This document shows, piece by piece, positions 33,826 through 42,832 of a DNA stretch of 64,000 nt. The stretch lies in NCBI GenBank assembly GCA_023091665.1, contig JALJCQ010000030.1, forward strand, positions 994,501 to 1,058,500. Reading direction: 5' to 3'. The position numbers and the translations under genes are program-made. The notes below the pieces were generated by a model that did not search any database, had not been told where the DNA came from, and worked only from the letters and a program-made list of their open reading frames with translations. Source of the DNA: Pythium myriotylum. Taxonomy: Eukaryota > Oomycota > Peronosporomycetes > Pythiales > Pythiaceae. Within the stretch, counting starts at the first letter, position 1. Every line of letters starts with the position of its first letter.

Positions 33826-34139
33826 ATGATCGACGTCGCCACGCCGCAGATGAAGCGTCCACGAGCGGTCGAGACCAAGGCGCAGCTCCCGTACGTCGGC
33901 GGCCTGTGTGGATGGAGGATTGCGAGCTGAGCTGACGGGGTGTTTTGGTTACCAGATTGCGAGCCCAGACAGACATCTACGCCAAGACCAGGACGAAGCC
34001 CGCGCGGACGGGCCCGACGCTGCCGTTCCTCGACGAGTTCTCGGCGCAGGACGCGAGGAATTCGATCGCCGCCCACATGCCGAGCCTCTCGGACGAGAAG
34101 AAGAAGAAGAAGAAGCGTTGCTGGTCGGCCAACTTTTAA
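33826..34139 (+). CDS. Small basic-tailed protein with PFLDE motif, copy B
   Basis: Two exons (33826-33890 and 33956-34139; 65-nt intron, phase 2, GTACGT...TACCAG) give 82 residues: MIDVATPQMKRPRAVETK, then LRAQTDIYAKTRTKP, GPTLPFLDEFSAQDARNSI, and the C terminus DEKKKKKKRCWSANF. A polybasic run plus Cys near the end could favour membrane or nucleic-acid contact but is not a CAAX box. It shares [VT][ML]PFLDE[MF] and intron phase with copy A upstream, suggesting an old tandem duplication. Function unknown. Confidence 0.6.
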
Positions 34140-34637
34140 AAAACTCGATGCACACAAGAGTCGAGCGGCTCGAATGAGAGACTGGAGGATGACTAGCAAC
34201 GGATGAAGCGTCGGACAGTGGCGAGAACGAATCGCCAGAGGGTATTTATCGAAGAACTTTAATATAAAAGCTTTAGAGGACATGTCTTGGTGACGAGATA
34301 GCTGTGGAATGGCCGTGAAGTCTTATCTTGTCATATTGAGACAGACTTTTCCTCATTACTGGAAAGCTACGCGAGGAAGAGGACGTGGATGATGACAAGC
34401 TGCCTAAAAGAGTGGAAAAGAGAACTCTTGAGCAGTTTTCACGAATGGCTCTACGATCTTCGACGGCCACCTCGAGTAATCCGGCCGTTGCTGCTTCGTC
34501 CATCGACCACGTTCCTGCGACCACAGCAAGCCCCACGACAACGAACTCCCCCCAAAACCCGCCGTCGCGTTCCAAACCCCGAGCGGTCTATTACCATCTC
34601 GCTGCGAGGGCTCCTGTTCTACTCGTTCGCAGCTAGT
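34140..34637. other. Intergenic, unresolved
   Basis: A plus-strand frame at 34385-34636 (83 codons, MDDDKLPKRVEKRTLEQF...) and an overlapping minus frame exist. Neither has a known domain or clear splice partners, so no gene is called. Confidence 0.35.
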
Positions 34638-34922
34638 CTACTTCTTGCCGCCCTTGGTGCTTCGCTTGCCGGCGCCCTTCTTGGGTGTGGTCTTGCCCCG
34701 CCGCTTCATCTGGTCGAGGCGCCCGAGGCGCTCGGCCTCGAGCAGCTTAAAGTTGGGGTCGTCGCCGCCGAGGCGCAGCACGAGCGGCTTCTGGAACCAC
34801 GAGGCCACTTTCTCGCCCTTGAGCTGCTGGCTGATGACCTTGTTGCCCGACGCCACGTGGCGCTGCGGCAGCCGCTGGAAGATCTTGCGCGAGAGCTCGG
34901 CGAGCTGCGCCGTCGTCGCCAT
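34638..34922 (-). CDS. MRPS33: Mitochondrial small-subunit ribosomal protein mS33
   Basis: 94 residues, single exon, ATG at 34922 (gccATGG). It matches the small mS33 family: an N-terminal LAELSRKIFQRL helix, a central W with a KPL segment, and a Lys-rich C terminus KTTPKKGAGKRSTKGGKK that parallels the family's PKKGEGKR ending. mS33 sits in the head of the mitochondrial small subunit. Length is typical (about 90-110). Upstream are CCAAT boxes at 34998-35002, 35069-35073 (-) and 35076-35080. Confidence 0.8.
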   Translation of the reverse strand: MATTAQLAELSRKIFQRLPQRHVASGNKVISQQLKGEKVASWFQKPLVLRLGGDDPNFKLLEAERLGRLDQMKRRGKTTPKKGAGKRSTKGGKK

Positions 34923-36003
34923 GGCGTTTTGCTTCTTCGTCGGCGTTGAGCTGCTCGACAGCCACCACCGCTCAACTGGTGGACGGGTATTTTTCGGCCA
35001 ATCGAGGAGGAGGATGGTTATATATGTAATTTAAGGATTTTGGGGAGGTAGAAAAGGAATGGAGAGCGATTGGAACCAATCGGAGGGGTCGTTCGAAAAA
35101 GAATGAGCCCTGGTGAGGAGCTCCCGCGGAAGCGAAAGCGGAAGCTGCTTGCTGCACGCGTGCGTGGGTGCCTCCGACGTGCTGGGAGCAGTGGACGCCG
35201 CCCTCGACGGAGAGAGACTCGTCTGCGGTGATTATAGCTGCTGGGAGGCTTGTAGCGTTGCGGGGAGAGCACTGGCTCGCAGCAAACGGCGACATGTACT
35301 CGTTCGAATTGTCTTCTACCGCCCCATCGCGAGGTCGCCGAGTACTGTACAATGCTGGGAGAGAGAGACGGGGAGTCTTCCTTTTTGACGTCTCTTTGTC
35401 CATGGATCCGATTTTTAAAATACCACTGTGCTGGAGCTCCTTCCACTTGACGAAACCGACCGTCCACGCGTCGTCGATCCGATCCGCACCTGAATCCGCA
35501 GACACTGTGCCCACCAAACCGTTGACCACTCGGATTACCTCGTTAGTCTTCGGATGAGTCCAACAGAGCTGGGGAGCGACGAGCGTGGCGTAAGAAACCC
35601 CGTGCGTTCGTTCGTGGAGTGGTTCTTCCAACGTGACGACCTCAAATACGCAACGACGACGGGCATCGATAGACTGATAATGAGAGTCAGGTCGACGAGC
35701 TTTCTTGCAATATCACGGCAATGGGAGTTGGACGCTCGCGTCTCTATTAGTCGTTCGGGGAGTCTTCATGGCCCGACTTCGTCAAGCAGAGAATTCAACT
35801 TGAACTTTGTTTGAGGAATGGTCGTGAGCTCGTCGTCGTCTGTGTCCCGACTGGCTTTCCGATGCGCGTCTTGTCGTGGCATCACGGACACGCGCACGCA
35901 ACTGGAGGTTCGGCAGAGTACATGGCGAATCGTTCAGTGTCATTTTACAAGGGGTTTTTAGTAGTAGTAGTTCGAAAAAGAATGAAAGCGCGGTCTCTCG
36001 ATC
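34923..36003. other. Intergenic or possible unresolved gene
   Basis: A 219-codon minus-strand frame (34972-35631) is open and contains NEVIRVVNGLVGTVSADSG and DDAWTVGFVKWKEL, but no family is recognised and codon use is unremarkable. It may be a real uncharacterised gene or a chance frame overlapping the mS33 promoter. Confidence is low either way. Confidence 0.25.
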
Positions 36004-37209
36004 TCACACGGAGAGGAAGCTGCGAAAGTCGACGGACGACACGGCCGCGTCACTGAACGATCCTGGCGCGCGGTAGAAGTCTTCCTGGCCCGAGAGGAAC
36101 TCCTCGGTCGCCGCGAAGGACGACGGCAGCGTGATGGCCTGCTGCACGCAGAAGACGCAGAATGTCATGCGCAGTCGCGTGACGCTGAAGTCTTCCTCCA
36201 CGAAGCTCAGCAGCTTGCGCACGCGACACGAGACGCAGAGCCGTCGCGAGCAGAGAGCGCACTTGGCTCTCGACGTGTTGAGTAGGTTCAGTCTCTTGGC
36301 GCACGTGCCGCATTCCTTGGTCATGTCTGCGTCTCCTGGCGCCGGCACAGCGACCGTCCATGTGCGCGCGTCTGTGCGCCGCAGCGCGAGCGCGAGCTTC
36401 TTGAGCTGCGCGTTGAGCATCTGCGCGGCTGCCGACTCGATCTGCGAGGCCACGACGAGCGAAAAGAGGCTGCGAGGGAGAGCCCCGCCGTGCTCGAAGA
36501 AGACGCGGCCGTAGACCTGCACGTGGCCGTCGCCGAGAGGCCGAAAGACGGCGCAGATCGACATGTTGGCGCGCACGAAGCCGTGCCGCCTCATCGGCCC
36601 GACGCCACGCACGTCGATCGAGTGAGACACGCGATAGCCGATGCGCTTGCCGTCGGGCAGCTCGCGCGTGCCGATGGTGTCCACGTAGACGTAATCGCGA
36701 GGCGAGACGAGCGCCGAGTGCGCGACGACCATCCACTTGAGCGTGAGATGCGAGAACGGGTCCTCGACCGTCGGTCCGCGGATCGTGCGCAGCACTTCGA
36801 TGTCCGCGACGCCGTCGTCCACGTACGAGGACTTGATGAGCATGGACTCGCGCGTCGGCGCCGTGAAGCCGTAGAGCATGTCGTCCAGCGAGCCGGGAAC
36901 ATTGCCGACGGCCAGGAACGGCGGCAGCAGCTTGCTCGCCGTGGTGTTGGGCACGTACTCCTCTGGATCCGAGAGCGCCGGGCGCCGCGGGGCCCTCGGC
37001 TGCCGCTCGCGGTAGATGGAGATGTTTTCGTTCCGGCGCACGAACTTCCACTTGGCTTCGTCGACGTCGCCCGAGCGCTCGATGCGGAAGTCGCGTTCCT
37101 CGAGCAGCAGCTTGTCGAGCAGCGCGTCCGCGAGCGACTGCATCGACTCGCCGTCCACGGCGTCGACCGCGGCGTCCGGGAAGAGTGGTCGTGGCAGTGG
37201 GAACTTCAT
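36004..37209 (-). CDS. START-like protein with degenerate FYVE-type zinc module, copy 1
   Basis: 401 residues, single exon. I start at MKFPLPRPLF (37209), the point where it aligns with copy 2. Residues about 20-280 are START-like (YVDDGVADIEVLRTI, DPFSHLTLKWMVVAH, SPRDYVYVDTIGTRELPDG, SHSIDVRGVGPMRRHGFVRA). About 290-375 is a Cys-rich region, CGTC...CALCSRRLCVSC...FCVFC, with FYVE-like spacing but without the R(R/K)HHCR lipid-binding core, so phosphoinositide binding is doubtful. Such START-FYVE proteins are expanded in oomycetes. START domains carry lipids; the ligand is unknown. Confidence 0.85.
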   Translation of the reverse strand: MKFPLPRPLFPDAAVDAVDGESMQSLADALLDKLLLEERDFRIERSGDVDEAKWKFVRRNENISIYRERQPRAPRRPALSDPEEYVPNTTASKLLPPFLAVGNVPGSLDDMLYGFTAPTRESMLIKSSYVDDGVADIEVLRTIRGPTVEDPFSHLTLKWMVVAHSALVSPRDYVYVDTIGTRELPDGKRIGYRVSHSIDVRGVGPMRRHGFVRANMSICAVFRPLGDGHVQVYGRVFFEHGGALPRSLFSLVVASQIESAAAQMLNAQLKKLALALRRTDARTWTVAVPAPGDADMTKECGTCAKRLNLLNTSRAKCALCSRRLCVSCRVRKLLSFVEEDFSVTRLRMTFCVFCVQQAITLPSSFAATEEFLSGQEDFYRAPGSFSDAAVSSVDFRSFLSV

Positions 37210-37794
37210 GGTGGACGCTGAATAAACTTTTCGACTTGAGCCCGACACGTCCTTGACGAGCGAGTCTCTCGCTCGGTCGCTCGCCGGAAGCGCGGACTGT
37301 CTGCTTCAAAGAGCGGATAGCCGTGGCGGAATTCCCGATCGAGCCGGGATCATCTCCTTCTCCCACGCGCTGACTGGACATGCGGCGAAGTGGGACATGC
37401 AGCCATCAACCAGAAATCGCCACGTTGACTGGTACGGCCACCAAAGGGTCACGGTCTCAGCTCGAGGGGATAACGGAGACCGTCGGTGGCTCACGACTGA
37501 CGAGCCGATCGGTCCGGATGCAACATGCGTGCGCCACGGCAGTCGCGGGAACTGTCGCCGCCTTGTGGCGTCAGCGAGTTGCGTGGCGCTCGCCGATTAC
37601 GGGACCTCAGAAGAAAGAAGGGAGCGGGCGGCTTCAAGCTTTCCTGATTTATCAAGCGGGCATCCAATGCCAGGATCCCTCGACCGCAAGTCTCGGCGCG
37701 CGGAAGGCGTTCTCCGCTGTCGACACTCGCAACGCGTAGAAGCACGGACGCCACGCAGCAATTGCGCGGGCTGTCTCTTGGACCTCCTCCTTCC
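37210..37794. other. Intergenic between tandem START genes
   Basis: Promoter region of START copy 1 and 3' flank of copy 2. No gene is evident. Confidence 0.5.
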
Positions 37795-38967
37795 TTACTG
37801 CTGGGTCGAGTCGACGCGCAGCGCCGACGGGATGCGGTAGAAGGCCTCGTGGTCGCCCAAGAACTCCTCGGTCGCCGCGAAGAACGACGGGAGGCTGATG
37901 GCCTGAGCGAGACAACAGGTGCAGAACGTGGCCTTGACGCGGGCCACGCGAAAGTGCTCTTCCACGAAGCTCAGCTGCTTGTGGACTCGGCAGGCGTGGC
38001 AGAGCCGCCGCGTGCACAGCGCGCACCGGGAACGGGATTTGTTGACGAGCGTGAGGGGCTTCAAGCAGATGCCGCAGCTGTTGAGAACGCTCGCGCGCGC
38101 CGGCGGCGGCTTGGCGATCGTCCACTGCTCGGCCTGCGCGTGGTGGAGCGCGAGCGCGAGCTTCTTCATCTGCGCGTTCACGACCTGCGCGGCCAGCGAC
38201 GCGATCTGCTTCGACACGACGAGCGTGAAGATGCTGCGCGGAATGTCTCCGCCCGGCTCGAAGAAGCCTCGCCCGTAGATGTGGACGTCGTTGCTCGAGC
38301 CCTGGCGGAAGATCCCGCAGAGGGACAAGTTGGCGCGTAGAAAGCCCTGCGACGTGAGTGGCCCGGCGCCCTTGACGTCGATCGAATGGGTGAGACGGTA
38401 GCCGATCCGCTCGCCGTCCGGCAGCACGCGGGTGCCGATCGTGTCGATGTAGACGTAGTCGCGCGGGTTCACGACCGACGCGTGCGGCGCCAGCGCCGTC
38501 CACTTGATCGAGAGGTGGCTGAAGGGGTCGTGCTTGGTCGGGCTGCGAAGCTGGTGCAGCAGCTCGACGTCGGCGATGCTGTCGTCGACGTACGTCGTCT
38601 TGATGAGCGTTGCCTCACGCGTGGGCGTCGTCGAGCCGTAGAGCAGATCATCCAGCTTGCCTTCGACGGTGCCTGTCATCATGAACGGCGGGATCAGCTT
38701 GCGACCCATCTTGTCGAGTGACCCCTGCTCGAGACTCGCGTCCATCGACACCGAGCGCGAGCGTTCGCGATAGACGACGATGTTTTCGCACTGGCGGAGC
38801 CGTTTCCACTTGTTTGGGTTCACGCGGCCGCCGCGCGTGACGAGGTAGTCGTGCTCTTCGGCGAGCACTTTGTCCACGAACATGTCGACGAGCGCGACGA
38901 TGGCCTCTTCGTCCAGCTTGGTGATCTGCACATCGGCGAACACGGGGCGCGGGACCGGGAACTTCAT
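37795..38967 (-). CDS. START-like protein with degenerate FYVE-type zinc module, copy 2
   Basis: 390 residues, single exon, started at MKFPVPRPVF (38967) by alignment with copy 1; open sequence upstream looks like leader. It shares the whole layout: YVDDSIADVELL, DPFSHLSIKWTALAP, NPRDYVYIDTIGTRVLPDG, THSIDVKGAGPLTSQGFLRA, then CGIC...CALCTRRLCHAC...FCTCC. As in copy 1 the FYVE R(R/K)HHCR core is absent. The two genes are head-to-tail, 585 bp apart, and clearly arose by tandem duplication; divergence is moderate, so both are probably functional. Confidence 0.85.
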   Translation of the reverse strand: MKFPVPRPVFADVQITKLDEEAIVALVDMFVDKVLAEEHDYLVTRGGRVNPNKWKRLRQCENIVVYRERSRSVSMDASLEQGSLDKMGRKLIPPFMMTGTVEGKLDDLLYGSTTPTREATLIKTTYVDDSIADVELLHQLRSPTKHDPFSHLSIKWTALAPHASVVNPRDYVYIDTIGTRVLPDGERIGYRLTHSIDVKGAGPLTSQGFLRANLSLCGIFRQGSSNDVHIYGRGFFEPGGDIPRSIFTLVVSKQIASLAAQVVNAQMKKLALALHHAQAEQWTIAKPPPARASVLNSCGICLKPLTLVNKSRSRCALCTRRLCHACRVHKQLSFVEEHFRVARVKATFCTCCLAQAISLPSFFAATEEFLGDHEAFYRIPSALRVDSTQQ

Positions 38968-39705
38968 GGCGAGCCAGGTCGAAATTGAGAGTGGCCAGCG
39001 AGATGGATGCCTGTCTCCAGGCCTCGGCACTGGACTCCTCGGTGGATGAGGAGGAGGCCCACCGAGGGCAAGCAGTGGGACTTTCGATGGTCTCTCACGT
39101 GAGACTTGAGGCCTTGCGGCGAGTCCCTGAGAAATCCAGAGTGGCTTCGTCCGGCGTAATCGTTGGCTCGGTTCACCAAGATCCGTCCCACCGCATGGCC
39201 ATGACGCCGTCGCAGAGGAAGAGAGAGAACTCATCGCCCTCGACCAGGTGACGAGTCCTCAGATCGCAGACCAGGCCTGCCGTTGCACAGATCAGCACCC
39301 AATTGTGGACAAGAGCCATGGCGAGTGAGCCCTCGCGACCCCAGCCGCCGACAAGTTGACTCGCAGGAGCCAGGAAGGTCAAGTGGAGACTCGACTGTAG
39401 AAACACGGCGAGCAACGAGCTCTCGTGGTGAGCTCGGGCACTCCCACGAGGCCGACCACGACTCTTTTCTCCGATCTTTTACGTCACGAATATGTTCATG
39501 GCGACCTGGTAGTCACGCATTTTTTCCACGTTCAATTCCTGAATGTTAGGAAACGAACGACCTCTCCCGTGACTACCAGGTAGTCACTCATCTCTGGATC
39601 TGATCCCGCGGACGTCATCTTGGTCCATTCAGCATCGTGAGCTCCTGAGCAGCTCCCTACAGGATCCTCCCTCTGTCCGTAGCCGCTTCCTCGCTGTTCG
39701 CCGCC
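38968..39705. other. Divergent intergenic region between START copy 2 and RPE
   Basis: It holds a GTGACTAC-CAG-GTAGTCAC stem at 39569-39587 and another GTAGTCAC half-site at 39509-39516, 120-200 bp before the RPE start. These may be a regulatory site. The rest shows no gene. Confidence 0.4.
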
Positions 39706-40407
39706 ATGTGCCACAGCTGCGCGTGCAAGATCGGCCCGTCCATGCTGGCCTCGGACCTCTCGTGCCTCAAGGACGAGTCGCTCAAGGTCGTCGCGGCCGG
39801 CGCCGACTACCTCCACCTGGACGTCATGGACGGCCACTTCGTGCCCAACATCACCTGGGGCGCTCCCGTGATCAAGTCGCTGCGTCCGCACACCAAGGCC
39901 TTCTTCGACTGCCACATGATGGTCGCCAAGCCCGAGCAGTGGGTCTCGGACATCGCCGACGCCGGCGGCGACCAGTTCACGTTCCATCTCGAGGCCACGG
40001 AGAACCCGCTCGCGCTCATCCAGCAGATCCGCGACGCCGGCATGAAGGTCGGCGTGGCCATCAAGCCGGGCACGCCCGTCGAGCAGGTCTTCCCGCTCGT
40101 GGACAAGGTCGACATGGTGCTCGTGATGACGGTCGAGCCCGGATTCGGCGGCCAGAGCTTCATGGCCGACATGATGCCCAAGGTCCAGACGCTCCGCGAA
40201 AAGTTCCCGACGCTCGACATCGAAGTGGACGGCGGACTCGGTCCATCGACGATCGATGCCGCGGCCAAGGCAGGCGCCAACATGATTGTCGCAGGCAGCT
40301 CGGTGTTCAAAGCTGCCGACCCGGCAGCGGTCATCCTGCAAATGAGAAACAGCGTCGAAATGTATGGGAACGGCAAGTCGGACGACGAGCTGACCAAGCT
40401 CAACTGA
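39706..40407 (+). CDS. RPE: Ribulose-phosphate 3-epimerase
   Basis: This enzyme interconverts D-ribulose 5-phosphate and D-xylulose 5-phosphate in the pentose phosphate pathway. 233 residues, single exon, typical length. Visible TIM-barrel signatures: [13 protein letters not shown] (substrate Ser), [14 protein letters not shown] (metal His and Asp), FDCHMMV (metal His), [10 protein letters not shown] (mobile loop), EVDGGL (metal and catalytic Asp), AGSSVF (phosphate loop). No transit peptide, so it is probably cytosolic. The start ATG at 39706 begins [13 protein letters not shown], as expected for the first strand. Confidence 0.95.
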   Translation: MCHSCACKIGPSMLASDLSCLKDESLKVVAAGADYLHLDVMDGHFVPNITWGAPVIKSLRPHTKAFFDCHMMVAKPEQWVSDIADAGGDQFTFHLEATENPLALIQQIRDAGMKVGVAIKPGTPVEQVFPLVDKVDMVLVMTVEPGFGGQSFMADMMPKVQTLREKFPTLDIEVDGGLGPSTIDAAAKAGANMIVAGSSVFKAADPAAVILQMRNSVEMYGNGKSDDELTKLN

Positions 40408-40543
40408 CTCGCGAGCGGATTGTAGAGACTTCCTAACACTCGACAAGCTTTCGTTCCACGAGGCCCAACGGTGACGGGATACACTATTCAAAAATGCATT
40501 TCTCGTTGGATTACAAAACACTGGGTCGGTCGAAATCTTCTAT

Positions 40544-41314
40544 TTACATATCTTCGTCGTCGTCCTCGTCGTCACCAGCAGCGTTCTCCGAGGCAGCGGC
40601 GAGTCGCTCGTACTCGCCCTTGGTCCACACACTCAACGGCTTGATCTTGAACTCGGCCATCTTCTTGTCAAAGTGGACAAGGAGACGTGCCTGCTCGGGC
40701 GTCAGCGTCTGTCCTTCCTTGCAGATCGTGTGCTTCTGGTTGAGCCAGACCTTGCCCTTCTTCAGGTCCACGGGCAAGCCAAGCGTGCGCAGCGACTCGA
40801 CCATGCTGCCGATGAACATGGGCAGCTCGCCTTCGTCGACAGTCACGGTCTCAGTCGCGACGAAGCCCGAGCGAGGGTGGTCCGTGATGCTGAGCGAGTC
40901 AAAGTAGGAGATGACCTCATCCTTGCTGCGGCTCGTGAAGAGCAGGCCGACGTTGCCGTTGAGGTCGTTGGCCAGTCGCGAGAGGTTGTCAGCGTACTCC
41001 TCTTCCTTGGTGCGGCCGAGCGCGAGCTTCATGACCTTGTTCTTGCCCAGGAAGAAACTGCAATACCATTAATCAGCCCAACGCCCCCACTTCCACTGCA
41101 AGCACTGCATGTCCACGCACCGGCTATCGCGGAACTCGAGGCGCACCTCCTTGAAGTGGTTCGTGCGCATGTTGTTGAACGCGAAGGCGTAGGCCGAGTC
41201 ATAGCTGTCGGCGGCCTCGCGGATCGACTCGACGATCTTGCTCTTGAGCTCGGAGCTCTTCTTGGGCGCGACCTTGGTCAGCGCCTTGACTCGCTGGCGT
41301 CGGGAGCGCGGCAT
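40544..41314 (-). CDS. MRTO4: mRNA turnover protein 4 / ribosome assembly factor MRT4
   Basis: MRT4 is the nucleolar uL10 (P0)-like factor that holds the P-stalk site on pre-60S particles until P0 replaces it. Two exons (41121-41314 and 40544-41057; 63-nt intron) give 235 residues. The N terminus MPRSRRQRVKALTKVA, then FAFNNMRTNHFKEVRLEF and, across the intron, DSRFFLGKNKVMKLALG are diagnostic, followed by GNVGLLFTSRSK and LTPEQARLLVHF. The C terminus is acidic (DDEDDDEDM), as in homologues. Divergent with eIF3h, 267 bp apart, so the two may be co-regulated. Confidence 0.93.
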
Positions 41315-41581
41315 GCTCTTGCTTCTCGCTCGCTCTCGTGCGAATAATGTCGGCCCGTAGCTCTTCGCGGACCTGCTCGCCAACCAACCAACCGAGTGTG
41401 CAGCCTTTCACGGGGTCCCGGGTCGTTCGATTTCTCGCCAATCAAATCCATTTCTCTCTTTTCATTGGTTGAAAATCCAAATACATCCTTTGGATTGGTG
41501 GATAATGCGCTCCCGAGGCGGCAACCAATCGCCCCAGCCATTTGCCCAAGGGGGGAAGACCCGAGAAAGCAGCGAGCGACC
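41315..41581. promoter_or_regulatory. Bidirectional promoter with regularly spaced CCAAT boxes
   Basis: Between MRT4 (minus) and eIF3h (plus). CCAAT/ATTGG pentamers lie at 41438-41442 (+), 41464-41468 (-), 41494-41498 (-) and 41525-41529 (+), 26-31 bp apart. Both flanking genes serve translation, which fits a shared NF-Y-driven promoter. The last is inference. Confidence 0.55.
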
Positions 41582-42775
41582 ATGGTCTGGGGACAGGCTC
41601 CGACCGCCGCCATCAAGAGCGCCGCGTCCTTCCCGCCGAGCAAGCCCGAGCCCGCGCCGGCTCCGGCGCAGAACGGCGCGTCGAACGCGCCGCCGCCCGC
41701 GCGCGTGGCCGCCGTGGAAGCCGCGGAAGCCATCGACATCTTCGAAGGCGTCGAGCCCGTCGAGGTCGTCGAGATCGAAGGCGTGGCGCTGCTGCAGATC
41801 GTCAAGCACTGCCATGAGAACGCGCCGACGTCCGTGGCCGGCTCGCTGCTCGGCATGGAGAACGGCGCGACGCTCGAAGTCACCAACAGCTTCCCGTCGC
41901 CGGCCCACGGCGAGCGCAAGAAAGAATCGGACGAGTACCAGATCGAGATGATGAAGAACCTGCGCGAAGTGGGCATGGACAACAACAAGGTCGGGTGGTA
42001 CCAGTCGGTCGTCATGGGCACGTTCTCCACGGCCTCGGTCATCCAGTACCAGTTCCAGTACCAGCAATCGCTCGGCCCGAACGCCATTTGCCTCGTCTAC
42101 GACTCGGCCGAGACCGCCAAGGGATCGCTCAGCCTCAAGGCCTTCCGCCTCAAGAAGAGCTTTGTCGAAGCGTACAAGGCCGGTGTGTTCACCAAGGAGA
42201 GCTTCGCCAAGGACGACATCCGCTCGACGACCGTGCTTGAGGAGCTCCCGATCCGCATCCACAACGCCGACATCATCAACTGCTGGGTCCACGAGCTCGT
42301 TCAGAAGAATGATACCGTGGCAAACAACTCGTTCGAGCGCCTCGACCTCGCCACCAACGCCTACCTCGTACGTGTAACACAGCTCAAGCTGATGACACTT
42401 TGTCGCTGATGAGAAATCCGTGGTTAAACCTTGCAGGAGAACAGCCTGAAGAACCTGAGTCTGTGGGCCGACGAGCTCGCGCAGGAGCACTTCAAGTTCC
42501 AGGGCTACGAGCGCGCGCTCGCCAAGCAGCGCGTCGCCTACCAGCAGTGGCAGAACCGACAACGCGAGGAGAACAAGGCGCTCCGTGAAAGCGGCTCGGA
42601 CAAGGTGCTCCCGGAAGAAGACCCAGACTTTTTCAAGTCGGTCCACCAGCCGTCGCGCCTCGAGTCCCTGCTGATCACGAAACAGATGAACACGTACTGC
42701 GAGCACGTTAACCGATACGCCGGCAAGTCATTCCAGAAGCTCTTCCTTGCGGCCAAGTTCCACAAGGACGAGTGA
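41582..42775 (+). CDS. EIF3H: Eukaryotic translation initiation factor 3 subunit H
   Basis: eIF3h is one of two MPN subunits of eIF3. Two exons (41582-42367 and 42437-42775; 69-nt intron) encode 374 residues. After a Pro/Ala-rich N terminus the MPN domain starts near residue 60: VEIEGVALLQIVKHCHE, VAGSLLGMENGATLEVTN, VGWYQSVVMGTF. As in other eIF3h proteins the JAMM metal ligands are missing (GWYQS instead of GWYHTHP), so it is non-catalytic. The C-terminal half has IRIHN, NAYL joined to ENSLKNLSLWADELAQE, and LITKQMNTYCEHVN near the end. Start context catggTCTGG at 41582; open sequence upstream is leader. Confidence 0.93.
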
Positions 42776-42832
42776 AGAGGATTGTACTAGTAACTACGCC
42801 ACGGGTCGGCGCACCTGCGCCATTATTAGGGG

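Noticed and set aside
33294..34283. 329-codon minus-strand frame
   Set aside because: It overlaps the second small PFLDE gene and its promoter, has no domain, and its sequence is low-complexity antisense.
38968..39234. 89-codon upstream extension of START copy 2
   Set aside because: The paralogue aligns from MKFP; the extension has no counterpart and reads like leader sequence.
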